Source: Arcanobacterium phocae
GTDB taxonomy: Bacteria > Actinomycetota > Actinomycetes > Actinomycetales > Actinomycetaceae
DNA length: 64,000 bases
NCBI RefSeq assembly: GCF_900105865.1
Contig: NZ_LT629804.1
Location: 372,001 to 436,000, forward strand
Direction of reading: 5' to 3'
The translations under genes were made by a program, and so were the position numbers. The notes under the pieces were generated by a model, which searched no databases, was not told the origin of the DNA, and saw only the letters and a program-made list of their open reading frames with translations. Shown here piece after piece: positions 36,879 through 44,895 of this stretch (position 1 is its first letter; every line of letters starts with the position of its first letter).

Positions 36879-37832
36879 ATGGCTTTTAAGCACTCTAGTT
36901 CTTTCAAGAGGTGCGCTACCGTATGCATCCTTGTTGTTAGTAGTTTGGCAACAGTAGCGTGTTCCGTTACTCCTAACGATGAGCAAAGTAAAGATTACTC
37001 AGAAACTACGGAAAGTGCTGATCAATCGGCTCCAGCTTACGAACCATCCCTAGAAGGGCTTCTGGGGCGCGTTGACAGGATCAACTCAAACAAGCTCATT
37101 TTACTGCCGCACACTCCTCAGCTTTCGGCACCTTTAAAAGCCAAGCTCACCGCGCAGATAAAAGCTATTAAAAAGGCTGGAGCTAACGTCGGTATTCTCA
37201 TGATTGACACTGAAACCGGACAAGGCTTGGCGTACAATGCAGAGACCCAATTTTATGGCGCCAGCACCATTAAGGGCCCGTACGTCGTCGCCATTAACAA
37301 ATTTTTAGCCGACGACGTCACCGAGGCTGACGAAACACTGATGTACAACGCCATCGAAGCATCCGATAACGAAGCCTATATCGCGCTGCGAACCAATTAC
37401 GGCGACGATCTGTTCTCATTTTTTGCTGACAACGCCAACGCACCTGATATCGACCGCGAAGAATACTATCCTTATCTATCCACGAAAGAACTTACTGCTC
37501 TCTGGGCTGAGATGTATGACTATTTCTTCCTCAACCCCAACGACCGAGCCGAAACAACCCGCGATTTCTTCACATCTCCCTACAACTCGTTTATTTATCA
37601 GTCTTTGGGCGACGAATACACCACGTACACAAAACCGGGCTGGATAGATATCGATCCGATAGCCCGCAACGATGCCGGCATTATCGAAACAGACGACGGC
37701 ACATATCTACTCGCGATTATGTCTACCGCTTTCAACGAGGAAGAAAAACTGATGGACCTCACCACAACTATGGATGAGATCCATCAGGATTTAAAGGAAG
37801 CTACTTCTGAAGTGAACGCACAAAAGCCATAG
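36879..37832 (+). CDS. Lipoprotein with class A beta-lactamase-like serine hydrolase fold
   Basis: 317 residues. A lipoprotein signal ends LATVACS. The mature region has the order expected of the beta-lactamase/transpeptidase fold: YGASTIKGPYV (S-x-x-K), EASDNEAYI (S-D-N) and YTKPGWIDID, where K-P-G stands in place of K-T/S-G. The altered third motif argues against a true beta-lactamase. A wall-associated hydrolase or a substrate-binding relic is more likely. It is exported and lipid-anchored. Its 3' end overlaps convergent rmlC by 32 bp. Confidence 0.78.
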   Translation: MAFKHSSSFKRCATVCILVVSSLATVACSVTPNDEQSKDYSETTESADQSAPAYEPSLEGLLGRVDRINSNKLILLPHTPQLSAPLKAKLTAQIKAIKKAGANVGILMIDTETGQGLAYNAETQFYGASTIKGPYVVAINKFLADDVTEADETLMYNAIEASDNEAYIALRTNYGDDLFSFFADNANAPDIDREEYYPYLSTKELTALWAEMYDYFFLNPNDRAETTRDFFTSPYNSFIYQSLGDEYTTYTKPGWIDIDPIARNDAGIIETDDGTYLLAIMSTAFNEEEKLMDLTTTMDEIHQDLKEATSEVNAQKP

Positions 37833-38418
37833 CTTCCTCATAGGATGGCAATAGCCCCGCTTCTTGAGCTTCGATAAGACCTGGAGCAGCGGTGTCCTTC
37901 TCTGACAGCAGCAATTCCATCGGGTTCCCGGCACGGTCCACAGTTGGCCATTCGATGCCAAGGGTAGAACAGGTTGGATTCACGCCATGTTCCCGGCCCG
38001 GCGCATACGGTGCCGAACACAAATAGGTAGCCACAGTATTATCTTCCAACGCAATGAATGCGTGACCGAGACCTTCGGAGATAAAGATCGCTCGCCGATC
38101 GACGTCGTCAAGTAGCACTGAATCATACTGACCAAATGTTGGCGAACCGACCCGGATGTCAACCACAAAATCAAGCAACGCGCCCTGCGGGCACATCACG
38201 TATTTGGCTTGCGACGGCGGAACATCAGCAAAATGAATACCGCGAACAGTTCCCGCCTTTGACACCGACGTATTAACCTGTTGCACATCGAGTTCCCGGC
38301 CAACAGCTTCAACGAACGTCTTCTGCTTAAAAGCTTCCAGGAACAAACCGCGCGAATCCGGGAATTGCTTCGGAGTGATACGGTATGCGCCGTCGATAGC
38401 GAGTGGTTCAATCAGCAT
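37801..38418 (-). CDS. rmlC: dTDP-4-dehydrorhamnose 3,5-epimerase RmlC
   Basis: 205 residues, cupin fold. FPDSRGLFLEAFKQKTF near the N-terminus, TVRGIHFADVPPSQAKYVMC (catalytic His in GIHF) and ISEGLGHAFIALEDNTVATY are diagnostic. It performs the third step of dTDP-L-rhamnose synthesis. It is transcribed away from rmlD, with a 129-bp divergent region between them, and a GAGGAGG binding site precedes its ATG. Its last ten codons overlap the convergent lipoprotein gene. Confidence 0.95.
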   Translation of the reverse strand: MLIEPLAIDGAYRITPKQFPDSRGLFLEAFKQKTFVEAVGRELDVQQVNTSVSKAGTVRGIHFADVPPSQAKYVMCPQGALLDFVVDIRVGSPTFGQYDSVLLDDVDRRAIFISEGLGHAFIALEDNTVATYLCSAPYAPGREHGVNPTCSTLGIEWPTVDRAGNPMELLLSEKDTAAPGLIEAQEAGLLPSYEEAMAFVRSLQK

Positions 38419-38547
38419 GGAGCCTCCTCAAAAAGATAAATACTTCTGGAAAGAAGTCTACGCCACCTACAGTGGTGAACACGTTAGTTAAGTCCCCGTG
38501 CGTGTAGAATTAATGAAGCTTATGAAATGATGTGAAGGAGATACCCC

Positions 38548-39396
38548 ATGACATGGATGGTTGTTGGCGCTAAAGGCATGCTTGGAACTGACCTTGTGGC
38601 ACGGATCAAGCGTGACGGTCATGAGGTGCGAGCCGTTGACCTTGGTGACATCGACATCACCGATGTTGATTCGGTGAACACTGTTGTTAACGACGTCGAC
38701 GTGGTTATCAACTGCGCTGCCTTCACTGCCGTGGATCCGGCAGAAGAAAATGAAGGAACCGCGTTCCGAGTCAACGCTACCGGCCCGGCGAATCTAGCAC
38801 GTAGATGCACCCAAATTGGTGCCCGGCTGGTGCAAATCTCTACCGACTACGTGTTCCGGGGGGACGGCTCTACCCCGTGGGGCGAAAACGATCCAGTTGA
38901 TCCGATGTCTGCCTATGGACGCACAAAGGCTGCCGGCGAATGGGCGGTGCAGGCCTACACTGATGATTATTTGATTGTGCGAACCGCATGGTTGTACGGC
39001 AAATACGGCAATTGTTTCCCGAAGACGATGGCGAAACTCGCCCAGACGCATGAGACACTGAAGGTCGTTACTGACGAGGTTGGTCAGCCAACGTGGACTG
39101 TTGATTTAGCTGATCTGATTGTGCGCCTGGTGGACGCGAAGGCACCGTCGGGCATCTATCACGGCACATCACAGGGCGAAACCTCGTGGAATCTTTTCAC
39201 CAAAGAGATTATGCGCTCGATCGGCAAGGATCCCGAGATGGTTTTGGAGACGACGGCGGCTGCGTTCGACCGTCCGGCAAAGCGCCCCTCCTACTCGGCT
39301 CTCGGCCACGATGCGTTGACGGCTATCGGTGTTGACCCTATTGGCGAGTGGAAAGAGCGCTGGGCGGTAGCCGCGTCGGTAGTGTTAGCAGATTAA
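38548..39396 (+). CDS. rmlD: dTDP-4-dehydrorhamnose reductase RmlD
   Basis: 282 residues. The NAD(P) loop VVGAKGMLGTDLV, VVINCAAFTAVDPAEEN and the catalytic Y-x3-K in SAYGRTKAAGEWAV identify RmlD. RTAWLYGKYGNCFPKTM is also typical. It completes dTDP-L-rhamnose synthesis. The toxin gene of the TAC module begins 9 nt after its stop, so that module is read through from rmlD unless a separate promoter exists. Confidence 0.95.
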   Translation: MTWMVVGAKGMLGTDLVARIKRDGHEVRAVDLGDIDITDVDSVNTVVNDVDVVINCAAFTAVDPAEENEGTAFRVNATGPANLARRCTQIGARLVQISTDYVFRGDGSTPWGENDPVDPMSAYGRTKAAGEWAVQAYTDDYLIVRTAWLYGKYGNCFPKTMAKLAQTHETLKVVTDEVGQPTWTVDLADLIVRLVDAKAPSGIYHGTSQGETSWNLFTKEIMRSIGKDPEMVLETTAAAFDRPAKRPSYSALGHDALTAIGVDPIGEWKERWAVAASVVLAD

Positions 39397-39404
39397 GACT
39401 AGCC

Positions 39405-39914
39405 GTGACGATTGAACCCGTTTTCCGTGTTTGTTCATGGCCTCCAGGCCGAGCTTGTGGTGATGGGGCACCTGAATACAAATTTTATCGCGGACATTAT
39501 GGCGATTTCTCTCAGGAAATCCAAGACTTGCTTAACAGTCTTCCGCGAGTGAAGAAAATGCAACTTCAAGCTATCCTAGTCGCTGTACTCACTGAAGCTA
39601 AACTCGGACAGTTGGCGCCTGTCCACCACGATGGAGCCGGCCACCGCATTGGCGATGTGGATGTTTTAGAAATAACCGACCGAAAAATATTAGAAATCCG
39701 GTTGGAAAATCAATTCGAGGGCAGTGCAAAGCTATTCCCCGGAAAACGCTTACGGATCTATTTTTGTGAGCCCCTAGTCCCTCACATTCTGATGCTGCTT
39801 CTTTGTGAACCAAAATTAGCTAATCAGCAAGGCTTAGCAGAGCAAGATCAGCACGCGAAAAACGCTCTTGATCGAGCGTATGACTGGCACAGCCAGTACT
39901 ACACGCAACCTTAA
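39405..39914 (+). CDS. HigB/RelE-like toxin of a toxin-antitoxin-chaperone module
   Basis: About 169 residues from the GTG at 39405; a longer frame from 39348 lies inside rmlD. The C-terminal half has the RelE/HigB (Gp49-like) pattern: a leader DVDVLEITDRKILEIRLEN, a strand GKRLRIYFCEP, a hydrophobic strand HILMLLLCEPKL and a final helix QHAKNALDRAYDWH. The F-Y-R-G-x-Y-x-x-F segment near residue 30 also recalls mycobacterial HigB1. Such toxins are ribosome-dependent mRNA endonucleases. The following two genes encode an XRE-type antitoxin and a SecB-like protein, which is the toxin-first order of M. tuberculosis higB1-higA1-secB. Family assignment is by pattern and order. Confidence 0.7.
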   Translation: MTIEPVFRVCSWPPGRACGDGAPEYKFYRGHYGDFSQEIQDLLNSLPRVKKMQLQAILVAVLTEAKLGQLAPVHHDGAGHRIGDVDVLEITDRKILEIRLENQFEGSAKLFPGKRLRIYFCEPLVPHILMLLLCEPKLANQQGLAEQDQHAKNALDRAYDWHSQYYTQP

Positions 39915-39962
39915 AGTTGCACATACTTGTCATGTAGTACAGAATATGAGAAAGGAGGAGCC

Positions 39963-40382
39963 ATGAACATCTACGAAACATTAGGTATAGATCTTACCGA
40001 TCCACATATGTGCAGTGCGCTAGAAATGGAGGAATCTCGTAGAGAGCTCATCCGAAAACTTACCTCCATCAGAAAAGCATCACATTTAACCCAGGACGAT
40101 GTTGCCCGTGAGCTTGGCGTTTCCCGGCAATCCATTTCGAAAATCGAACAAGAAAACCGTAACCCCACACTTTCCACTCTTATCGGATACGCTATTGCAG
40201 TTGGTGCGCACATAACGTTTAGTGTCGATACCATTAACAGCGAAGACAGCCATTCCAACAATATACGCATCTTCCGTACCAGCATGGATGGGAATGAATC
40301 CAGCTGGGGGCCAGATGAGATCGCTTGGCCACAAACGTCCAGCCACGATCAAGTTTTTAGTTTTAAAACTCAGATAAAGTAG
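39963..40382 (+). CDS. HigA-like XRE-family antitoxin with chaperone-dependence-type tail
   Basis: 139 residues from the ATG preceded by AAAGGAGGA; a longer frame from 39927 is rejected. After about 30 residues a Cro/C1-type helix-turn-helix is clear: LTSIRKASHLTQDDVARELG, then VSRQSISKIEQENRNPTLST. A tail of about 55 residues follows, with WGPDEIAW near its end. In the M. tuberculosis TAC system the HigA1 antitoxin carries a C-terminal chaperone-addiction segment recognised by the SecB-like chaperone. The tail here is a candidate equivalent. The antitoxin would bind the toxin and autoregulate the operon. Confidence 0.8.
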   Translation: MNIYETLGIDLTDPHMCSALEMEESRRELIRKLTSIRKASHLTQDDVARELGVSRQSISKIEQENRNPTLSTLIGYAIAVGAHITFSVDTINSEDSHSNNIRIFRTSMDGNESSWGPDEIAWPQTSSHDQVFSFKTQIK

Positions 40383-40386
40383 TGAG

Positions 40387-40818
40387 ATGAACACTTACAC
40401 ATTACGTGATGTTTCTGTCCGTAAATTCTCTGGAGAGCGCCGCAATAAGTCGCAAAGTCTAGAGCCTAATTTATCGAACAATGAGGTTGAAACTTCGATC
40501 ACCTTTACCCCTCAGAGTCCGCACGATAATTCGCAGTTTTTTTCTTTTCTAATTGATATTGAAGTAAAAACACTGGACTCAACTTTAGCTTTCACGCTCG
40601 GAGTTCTATTTGAATCGCAGACTCCGGAAAGTATTCCCCTAGACGAGTCCGAAAAGCGCCATTTCATTAGCAATATCCTATACCCGTCAATATTTCCATA
40701 CATACGACAATACGTACAACACTTTTCTGCAACCTTACACACTCAGCCCATTACCTTTCCGTTTTCTCCGCCAACTGAAGCTGACGCAACTTTTATTGAA
40801 AACAACATCACTGAATAG
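40387..40818 (+). CDS. SecB-like chaperone of the TAC module
   Basis: 143 residues, starting 4 nt after the antitoxin stop. The central beta strands (DNSQFFSFLIDIEVKTLDST, then LAFTLGVLFES) and the C-terminal block YPSIFPYIRQYVQHFSATL, followed by PITFPFSPP, match the SecB fold. In that fold the P-Y-I/V-R helix and the following P-P loop are conserved. Actinobacteria normally lack the export chaperone SecB; SecB-like proteins there are mainly TAC chaperones that stabilise their antitoxin. Placement as the third gene of a HigB-HigA pair supports this. It is also short, as TAC chaperones tend to be. Confidence 0.75.
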   Translation: MNTYTLRDVSVRKFSGERRNKSQSLEPNLSNNEVETSITFTPQSPHDNSQFFSFLIDIEVKTLDSTLAFTLGVLFESQTPESIPLDESEKRHFISNILYPSIFPYIRQYVQHFSATLHTQPITFPFSPPTEADATFIENNITE

Positions 40819-40875
40819 CAACTACTATTCACAATATTGACCCTCATTCCCTTATTTCAATTACGGTACATAACT

Positions 40876-41988
40876 ATGCAAATTGCAATGATTGTCAACA
40901 ATTATCCGCCAAAAGTCGGTGGAGTTGAATACCATGTCCAAAACCTCGCGCATGAACTAGTCCAGCTGGGACACAAGGTCTGGGTGCTCAACATTTCCAA
41001 TACTCCTGGAAGCCGGTCGGATGAAGGCGTTAAAGTCATTACACGTAAGGCCCACTTGCCGATAGCTGACGTCATTACAGTTCCCGGTTTTGGCACTACT
41101 CGCGATATCACACAGTTTTTAATCAAGAACCGGATCGACGTCGTCTCTATCCACACTCGCTTCTTCCCAATGTCATTCGTCGGGCTACGAGCCGCCCAAA
41201 AAGCTGGCATCCCAGTTGTTCATACGGAACACGGTAGCGGCTTCGTGGCAACCAAAAACCCTATCGTCTGGTTAGGCTCCCGAGTTGTCGATCTAACGAT
41301 GGGACGCTACATTCTGCGACACGCCACCAAACTTTTCGGGGTATCAGAAGCCGTCACCGCGTTTGTGGAAAAGCTCAGCGGCCGTCACGCAGATGTGTTT
41401 TATAACGCCATCACTCCTCCTAAGCCTCGTTCAGCGCACCCGAATCGCCCGAACCATTTAGTTTTCGTTGGGCGAATGGTTGCCGGTAAGGGCTGGGATA
41501 CGTTTCTTGACGTGGTTGCCCAGTTGCGTAAGGAAGGCTACGACGTCGACGGCGAACTATTGGGTGACGGCGCGCAACTGGCCGCGGCACGAGAAAAAAT
41601 ATCTACTCTCGGAATGGATGGGATCGTTACGGCACCTGGACGAGTGACTCCAGATGAAGTCCGTGAGCGTCTTGCTGGAGCGACGCTCGTCAATCCTACC
41701 GTCTTATCTGAAGGCTTTCAAACAACCCTTGTTGAAGCCATAGCGGAAGGTGGACGTGTAGTGACATTCCCTGTTCCTGGCGCACGTATGCTCGCTGAAA
41801 AGCAAGCACCAGTAATCATCGCCAAAGAAAAAACTATAGCTTCCCTTGCCACAGCACTACGCAGTATGCTGGAAAATCCACTACAGCAAGCACATACGGA
41901 AATCTATCAAAATTTAACATGGCCTGAGCAAGCTAAAAATTACATTACCGTCTGTAACGACCTCATTCCCTTCGACAGACACCTATAA
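40876..41988 (+). CDS. Family 4 glycosyltransferase
   Basis: About 370 residues from the internal ATG at 40876 (the frame opens at 40837). It is a GT-B enzyme: IVNNYPPKVGGVEYHVQNLA at the N-terminus, VHTEHGSG, then PNHLVFVGRMVAGKGWDTFL. The GT4 E-x7-E region is TVLSEGFQTTLVEAIAEGGR. It probably adds a hexose to a lipid-linked polysaccharide intermediate on the cytoplasmic face. It is preceded by the TAC module and followed by a hairpin shared with the convergent choline-binding-protein gene. Confidence 0.9.
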   Translation: MQIAMIVNNYPPKVGGVEYHVQNLAHELVQLGHKVWVLNISNTPGSRSDEGVKVITRKAHLPIADVITVPGFGTTRDITQFLIKNRIDVVSIHTRFFPMSFVGLRAAQKAGIPVVHTEHGSGFVATKNPIVWLGSRVVDLTMGRYILRHATKLFGVSEAVTAFVEKLSGRHADVFYNAITPPKPRSAHPNRPNHLVFVGRMVAGKGWDTFLDVVAQLRKEGYDVDGELLGDGAQLAAAREKISTLGMDGIVTAPGRVTPDEVRERLAGATLVNPTVLSEGFQTTLVEAIAEGGRVVTFPVPGARMLAEKQAPVIIAKEKTIASLATALRSMLENPLQQAHTEIYQNLTWPEQAKNYITVCNDLIPFDRHL

Positions 41989-42080
41989 AACAATCGTACA
42001 AAAATCTTCAACTTACTAAATATTCATCATTTTCCGGTTAAATCAGCTTTGGAAAACATAATTCCGCTTGCGAAAAGTTT

Positions 42081-42124
42081 TTTGAGGAGTACCTCAGATT
42101 CAAAGATCTAAGGTACTCCTCAAA
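42081..42124. terminator. Hairpin between convergent GT4 and choline-binding-protein genes
   Basis: 14-bp perfect arms TTTGAGGAGTACCT (42081-42094) and AGGTACTCCTCAAA (42111-42124) enclose a second short AGAT/ATCT pair. A T-run precedes the left arm. It is probably a bidirectional terminator. Confidence 0.7.
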
Positions 42125-42170
42125 GTATCAGTTCAGATAATTAGTTGCTGTCTAACGTAACTGATTATAA

Positions 42171-43304
42171 CTAATCTCTAGCACGACGATACCCTGCAGC
42201 TTGTGCGGCTTGCTCATCCGCAAAACACTCTTCCGCGTGAGTCCTCGTATAAGATCTTCCCCCTGGAACATGGTAGATCTTGCCATTCGAAGAACGATTA
42301 CCTTTAATCGGTTGACCTGCCGGACAAGGATATTTGTCGCCACTTATCGATGGCGCGGATGATGTGGGTGGTACCCACATACCGTCGGCACCAACATAAT
42401 AGTTACCAATCCATGCATTGCGCATCATCGCACCATCGGCACCAACATAATAGTTACCAATCCATGCATTGCGCATCATCGCACCCGAATTCCCAAGATA
42501 GTACCATTGACCATTGGAGGCAATCCACTGATTTGAGAGCATCGCACCGGAAGGATTAAAGTAGTACCACTGGCCACCGTTAGCTAGCCACTGGTTAAAC
42601 TGCATCGCTCCAGAAGCATCAAAGTAATACCACTGGTCACCGTTAGCTAGCCACTGGTTAAACTGCATCGCTCCAGAAGCATCAAAGTAATACCACTGGC
42701 CGCTAGATTGTAGCCATTTATTGGCTAGCATTGCACCATTCGAGTTCAGATAGTACCACTTCCCACTCGATGCAATCCACTGGTTAGACTGCATAACACC
42801 AGATTCGTTGAAATAGTAATATGTCTCTGTGGTATCTTTAGCCCATCCGGAAACCATGGCACCATCACTACCGAAGTAATACCATTGACCACCCGCAAAT
42901 AGCCACTGGTTAACTAGCATTACTCCGGAATCACCTAAGTAGTACCAGCGGTTATTAGTCTGAATCCAACGGTTAGCTGTCATTGCACCACTAGGGTCAA
43001 AATAAAAATATTCTCCTAGTTGATTCTGCATCCAGCCAGTAGCCATCACACCTTCATCATCAAGGAAATAGCGATTACCATTGTCAGAAAGCCAACCAGA
43101 AACCGGCTGATTGCCGACGTAATAAAACCAGCGTCCATCTTTTTGCTGCCAGCCATGAAGCGCTGAGTCACGAACGGAAAAAAGATCCTTATCGTAGCTC
43201 ATATTCGCGTTATCAATCATTTCTGTTGCAATTGCAGAACTAGTAAAGCTAAGACCTAATAAAGCAGAAACTACTCCTGCAACTGCACGATAACTTGTTC
43301 GCAT
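42171..43304 (-). CDS. Secreted choline/glucan-binding repeat protein with C-terminal 'sunset'-type domain
   Basis: 377 residues. A signal peptide (hydrophobic AGVVSALLGLSFTSSAIA, cleavage after about residue 26) is followed by about 13 cell-wall-binding (CW_binding_1-type) repeats of roughly 20 residues. A typical repeat reads NQWLANGGQWYYFNPSGAML. Aromatic residues at fixed positions (GW/QW, WYYF) form choline- or glucan-binding sites. The last ~40 residues (KIYHVPGGRSYTRTHAEECF, then AAGYRRAR) resemble a small cysteine-containing 'sunset' domain found at the end of secreted Gram-positive proteins. There is no enzymatic domain. With LicCA/LicD in the locus, phosphocholine on the surface glycan is the likely ligand. 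Confidence 0.88.
   Translation of the reverse strand: MRTSYRAVAGVVSALLGLSFTSSAIATEMIDNANMSYDKDLFSVRDSALHGWQQKDGRWFYYVGNQPVSGWLSDNGNRYFLDDEGVMATGWMQNQLGEYFYFDPSGAMTANRWIQTNNRWYYLGDSGVMLVNQWLFAGGQWYYFGSDGAMVSGWAKDTTETYYYFNESGVMQSNQWIASSGKWYYLNSNGAMLANKWLQSSGQWYYFDASGAMQFNQWLANGDQWYYFDASGAMQFNQWLANGGQWYYFNPSGAMLSNQWIASNGQWYYLGNSGAMMRNAWIGNYYVGADGAMMRNAWIGNYYVGADGMWVPPTSSAPSISGDKYPCPAGQPIKGNRSSNGKIYHVPGGRSYTRTHAEECFADEQAAQAAGYRRARD
42386..42487 (-). repeat. Tandem 51-bp duplication inside the choline-binding-protein gene
   Basis: Two copies of a 51-bp unit (42386-42436 and 42437-42487) are identical at 49 positions and encode MMRNAWIGNYYVGADGA twice. The next units (around 42590-42720) are also nearly identical at DNA level. 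This indicates recent in-frame repeat expansion or homogenisation. Confidence 0.9.
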
Positions 43305-43779
43305 ATTATCTCCATATTTTCAGCGGTTAGTGAGTCGTAGCTTAGTGAAGAAAACTACACATTCCATTAAATCAGAATACGATTTAACTTAATAGTTAAA
43401 CTAAGCGAATATGTAACACAAGCGCTTACTCAACTCGGACAAACGATGGAATACCAGTGGTTTGTTGCAATACAGTAGTGCTTTCGAGCAGCCAAACCCT
43501 TATCGCATTTCCAGGGTAATAAATCATCCAGCACCTGATAACTATACTTTTTCGGCATCCATGTGCTGAGATAAAGCTATTCCTTCACCGCGGTCCAGCT
43601 GAATATGCCAAGAGAACAGTCCACACTGAAATTGGATGAGATCGTTACCGTGTCAAACTCTATGACGGAATAATTTCTAGCTCAAAAGAACGACTCAAAA
43701 TTATTAAAACCAATATTCGATATAGATTTTTTGTTAATTCCCGTCCATCGCCGGAACAAGCAGACTCACCTTAGGTAGA
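43305..43779. other. 475-bp intergenic region: upstream region of the choline-binding protein and possible relic
   Basis: Near the gene it is AT-rich, and the motif TGAGTAAGCGCTT (minus strand, 43420-43432) lies 115 bp upstream of the ATG at 43304. Further upstream, a 42-codon minus-strand frame (43430-43558) contains VLDDLLPWKCDK, which vaguely recalls the end of IS66-type transposases. A plus-strand frame broken by a stop (about 43575-43774) contains YRVKLYDGIISSSKERLKII. Both look like decayed coding sequence; neither can be identified. Confidence 0.35.
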
Positions 43780-44160
43780 TTAATCATTCTCGTTCCGCAA
43801 ATGGATATAACCGTTCTTTTTTAGCTCAGCTTCAAGAATTGCGATCTTTCTAGCCAGTACCGTCGAGGTTCGCTCTGCTTTACGAGCATGCGCTGTTGTT
43901 GTGACCGCAAAGCCCATAAAGAAAACTATAAACATGTAGAGAACTAAGTCGGTACCGCGACCAATTCCCAGCCACGATGCCACAATATCTGTACTTTGCG
44001 GGAATAACACTGCGAAGGCTCCTACGGCTAACCCGAGAAGCCAAGCAAGATGCCTGATTGCTTGTCCACGTGCACTCCGTCCTGGGACCACAATCGCGAG
44101 TGCAACTAAAAGAAGCGAAATAATCAGGATTGATTTAATAATGATCTGGTTAGTATCCAT
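43780..44160 (-). CDS. DUF2304-family membrane protein
   Basis: 126 residues with three hydrophobic helices (about 8-26, 37-55 and 70-90), then a charged coiled-coil-like end (KAERTSTVLARKIAILEAEL). This size and layout, directly following a dolichyl-phosphate-mannose-synthase-like glycosyltransferase, is typical of DUF2304. That protein is thought to work with the transferase, but its role is unproven. It starts 6 nt after the GT2 gene on the same strand. Confidence 0.85.
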   Translation of the reverse strand: MDTNQIIIKSILIISLLLVALAIVVPGRSARGQAIRHLAWLLGLAVGAFAVLFPQSTDIVASWLGIGRGTDLVLYMFIVFFMGFAVTTTAHARKAERTSTVLARKIAILEAELKKNGYIHLRNEND

Positions 44161-44166
44161 CAGTTC

Positions 44167-44895
44167 TCACCTAAACATCAGATCGGAAAGAATGTTGACT
44201 GAGTTCCATAATGACTGGCCCTTAGAAAGCGAGTAGTCAGTGTAAACAATAAACACCGGCTCTTCGACGTAACGTAGTTTATGCTCCGCAATTTCACTGA
44301 CGATTTCTGAGGCATGAGCCATCCTGTTTTGGTTGATACGAATATTTTTGGCCGCAGTTCGGTTTAAAGCACGCAAGCCATTATGCGCATCCGTTAACCG
44401 CATTCCAGTAGTCAGCCGTTGGAACACTACTGCTGCCTTAAGCACTATCCGCTTCAAAAGTCCCGCATTGGTTCTATCGTCGAGAAAACGCGATCCGATC
44501 ACCACATCGATTGGTTCTTTAGCGAGCCGAATGATCATCTTTTGCGCATCAACAACTCGATGCTGTCCATCTGAATCGAAAGTTACAAAATACTTAGCAT
44601 TCGGCTGTAACAGCGCGTAATCAAGACCTGTACGCAAAGCAGCTCCCTGACCGAGATTTATCGGGTGCTCAACAACATCCACTCCGGAATGACGCGCTTG
44701 CGTTGCAGAATCATCACTCGACCCATCGTTTACACACACGATATTGGGGAATGTTTTGCGAGCTTCTTCCATCACGCCTTTAATAACTTTGGCTTCATTA
44801 TAGAGAGGAACAATCAACCAGCTTTCTTGGGCAAGCTGCTCAGACCATCCAGTAATGTTTCGCTCTTCTTCAGTGATTTTTTCAGGATCCGCCAC
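44167..44895 (-). CDS. Family 2 glycosyltransferase (polyprenyl-phosphate type)
   Basis: 242 residues, starting at a GTG with GGAAAG upstream. Its motifs are WLIVPLYNEAKVIKGVMEEA, IVCVNDGSSDDSA, HPINLGQGAALRTGLDYAL and the metal-binding FVTFDSDGQH. This is the GT2 subgroup that makes polyprenyl-phosphate sugars (DPM1/GtrB-like), but the C-terminal membrane helices of GtrB are absent. The adjacent DUF2304 protein may supply the membrane part. The product could feed the DUF2142-type membrane protein at 51067. Confidence 0.88.
   Translation of the reverse strand: MADPEKITEEERNITGWSEQLAQESWLIVPLYNEAKVIKGVMEEARKTFPNIVCVNDGSSDDSATQARHSGVDVVEHPINLGQGAALRTGLDYALLQPNAKYFVTFDSDGQHRVVDAQKMIIRLAKEPIDVVIGSRFLDDRTNAGLLKRIVLKAAVVFQRLTTGMRLTDAHNGLRALNRTAAKNIRINQNRMAHASEIVSEIAEHKLRYVEEPVFIVYTDYSLSKGQSLWNSVNILSDLMFR

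Noticed and set aside
36879..37832. Calling the lipoprotein a beta-lactamase resistance gene
   Set aside because: The third active-site motif is K-P-G, and the genomic context is glycan synthesis, so antibiotic hydrolysis is not supported.
39348..39404. Upstream start for the TAC toxin inside rmlD
   Set aside because: It overlaps rmlD by 49 nt and adds Arg-rich sequence typical of out-of-frame reading; the GTG at 39405 follows the rmlD stop directly.
42380..43150. Regularly spaced repeats that could suggest a CRISPR array
   Set aside because: The repeats are in frame within a secreted protein, encode WYYF-type cell-wall-binding units and vary as coding repeats do; no cas genes are present.
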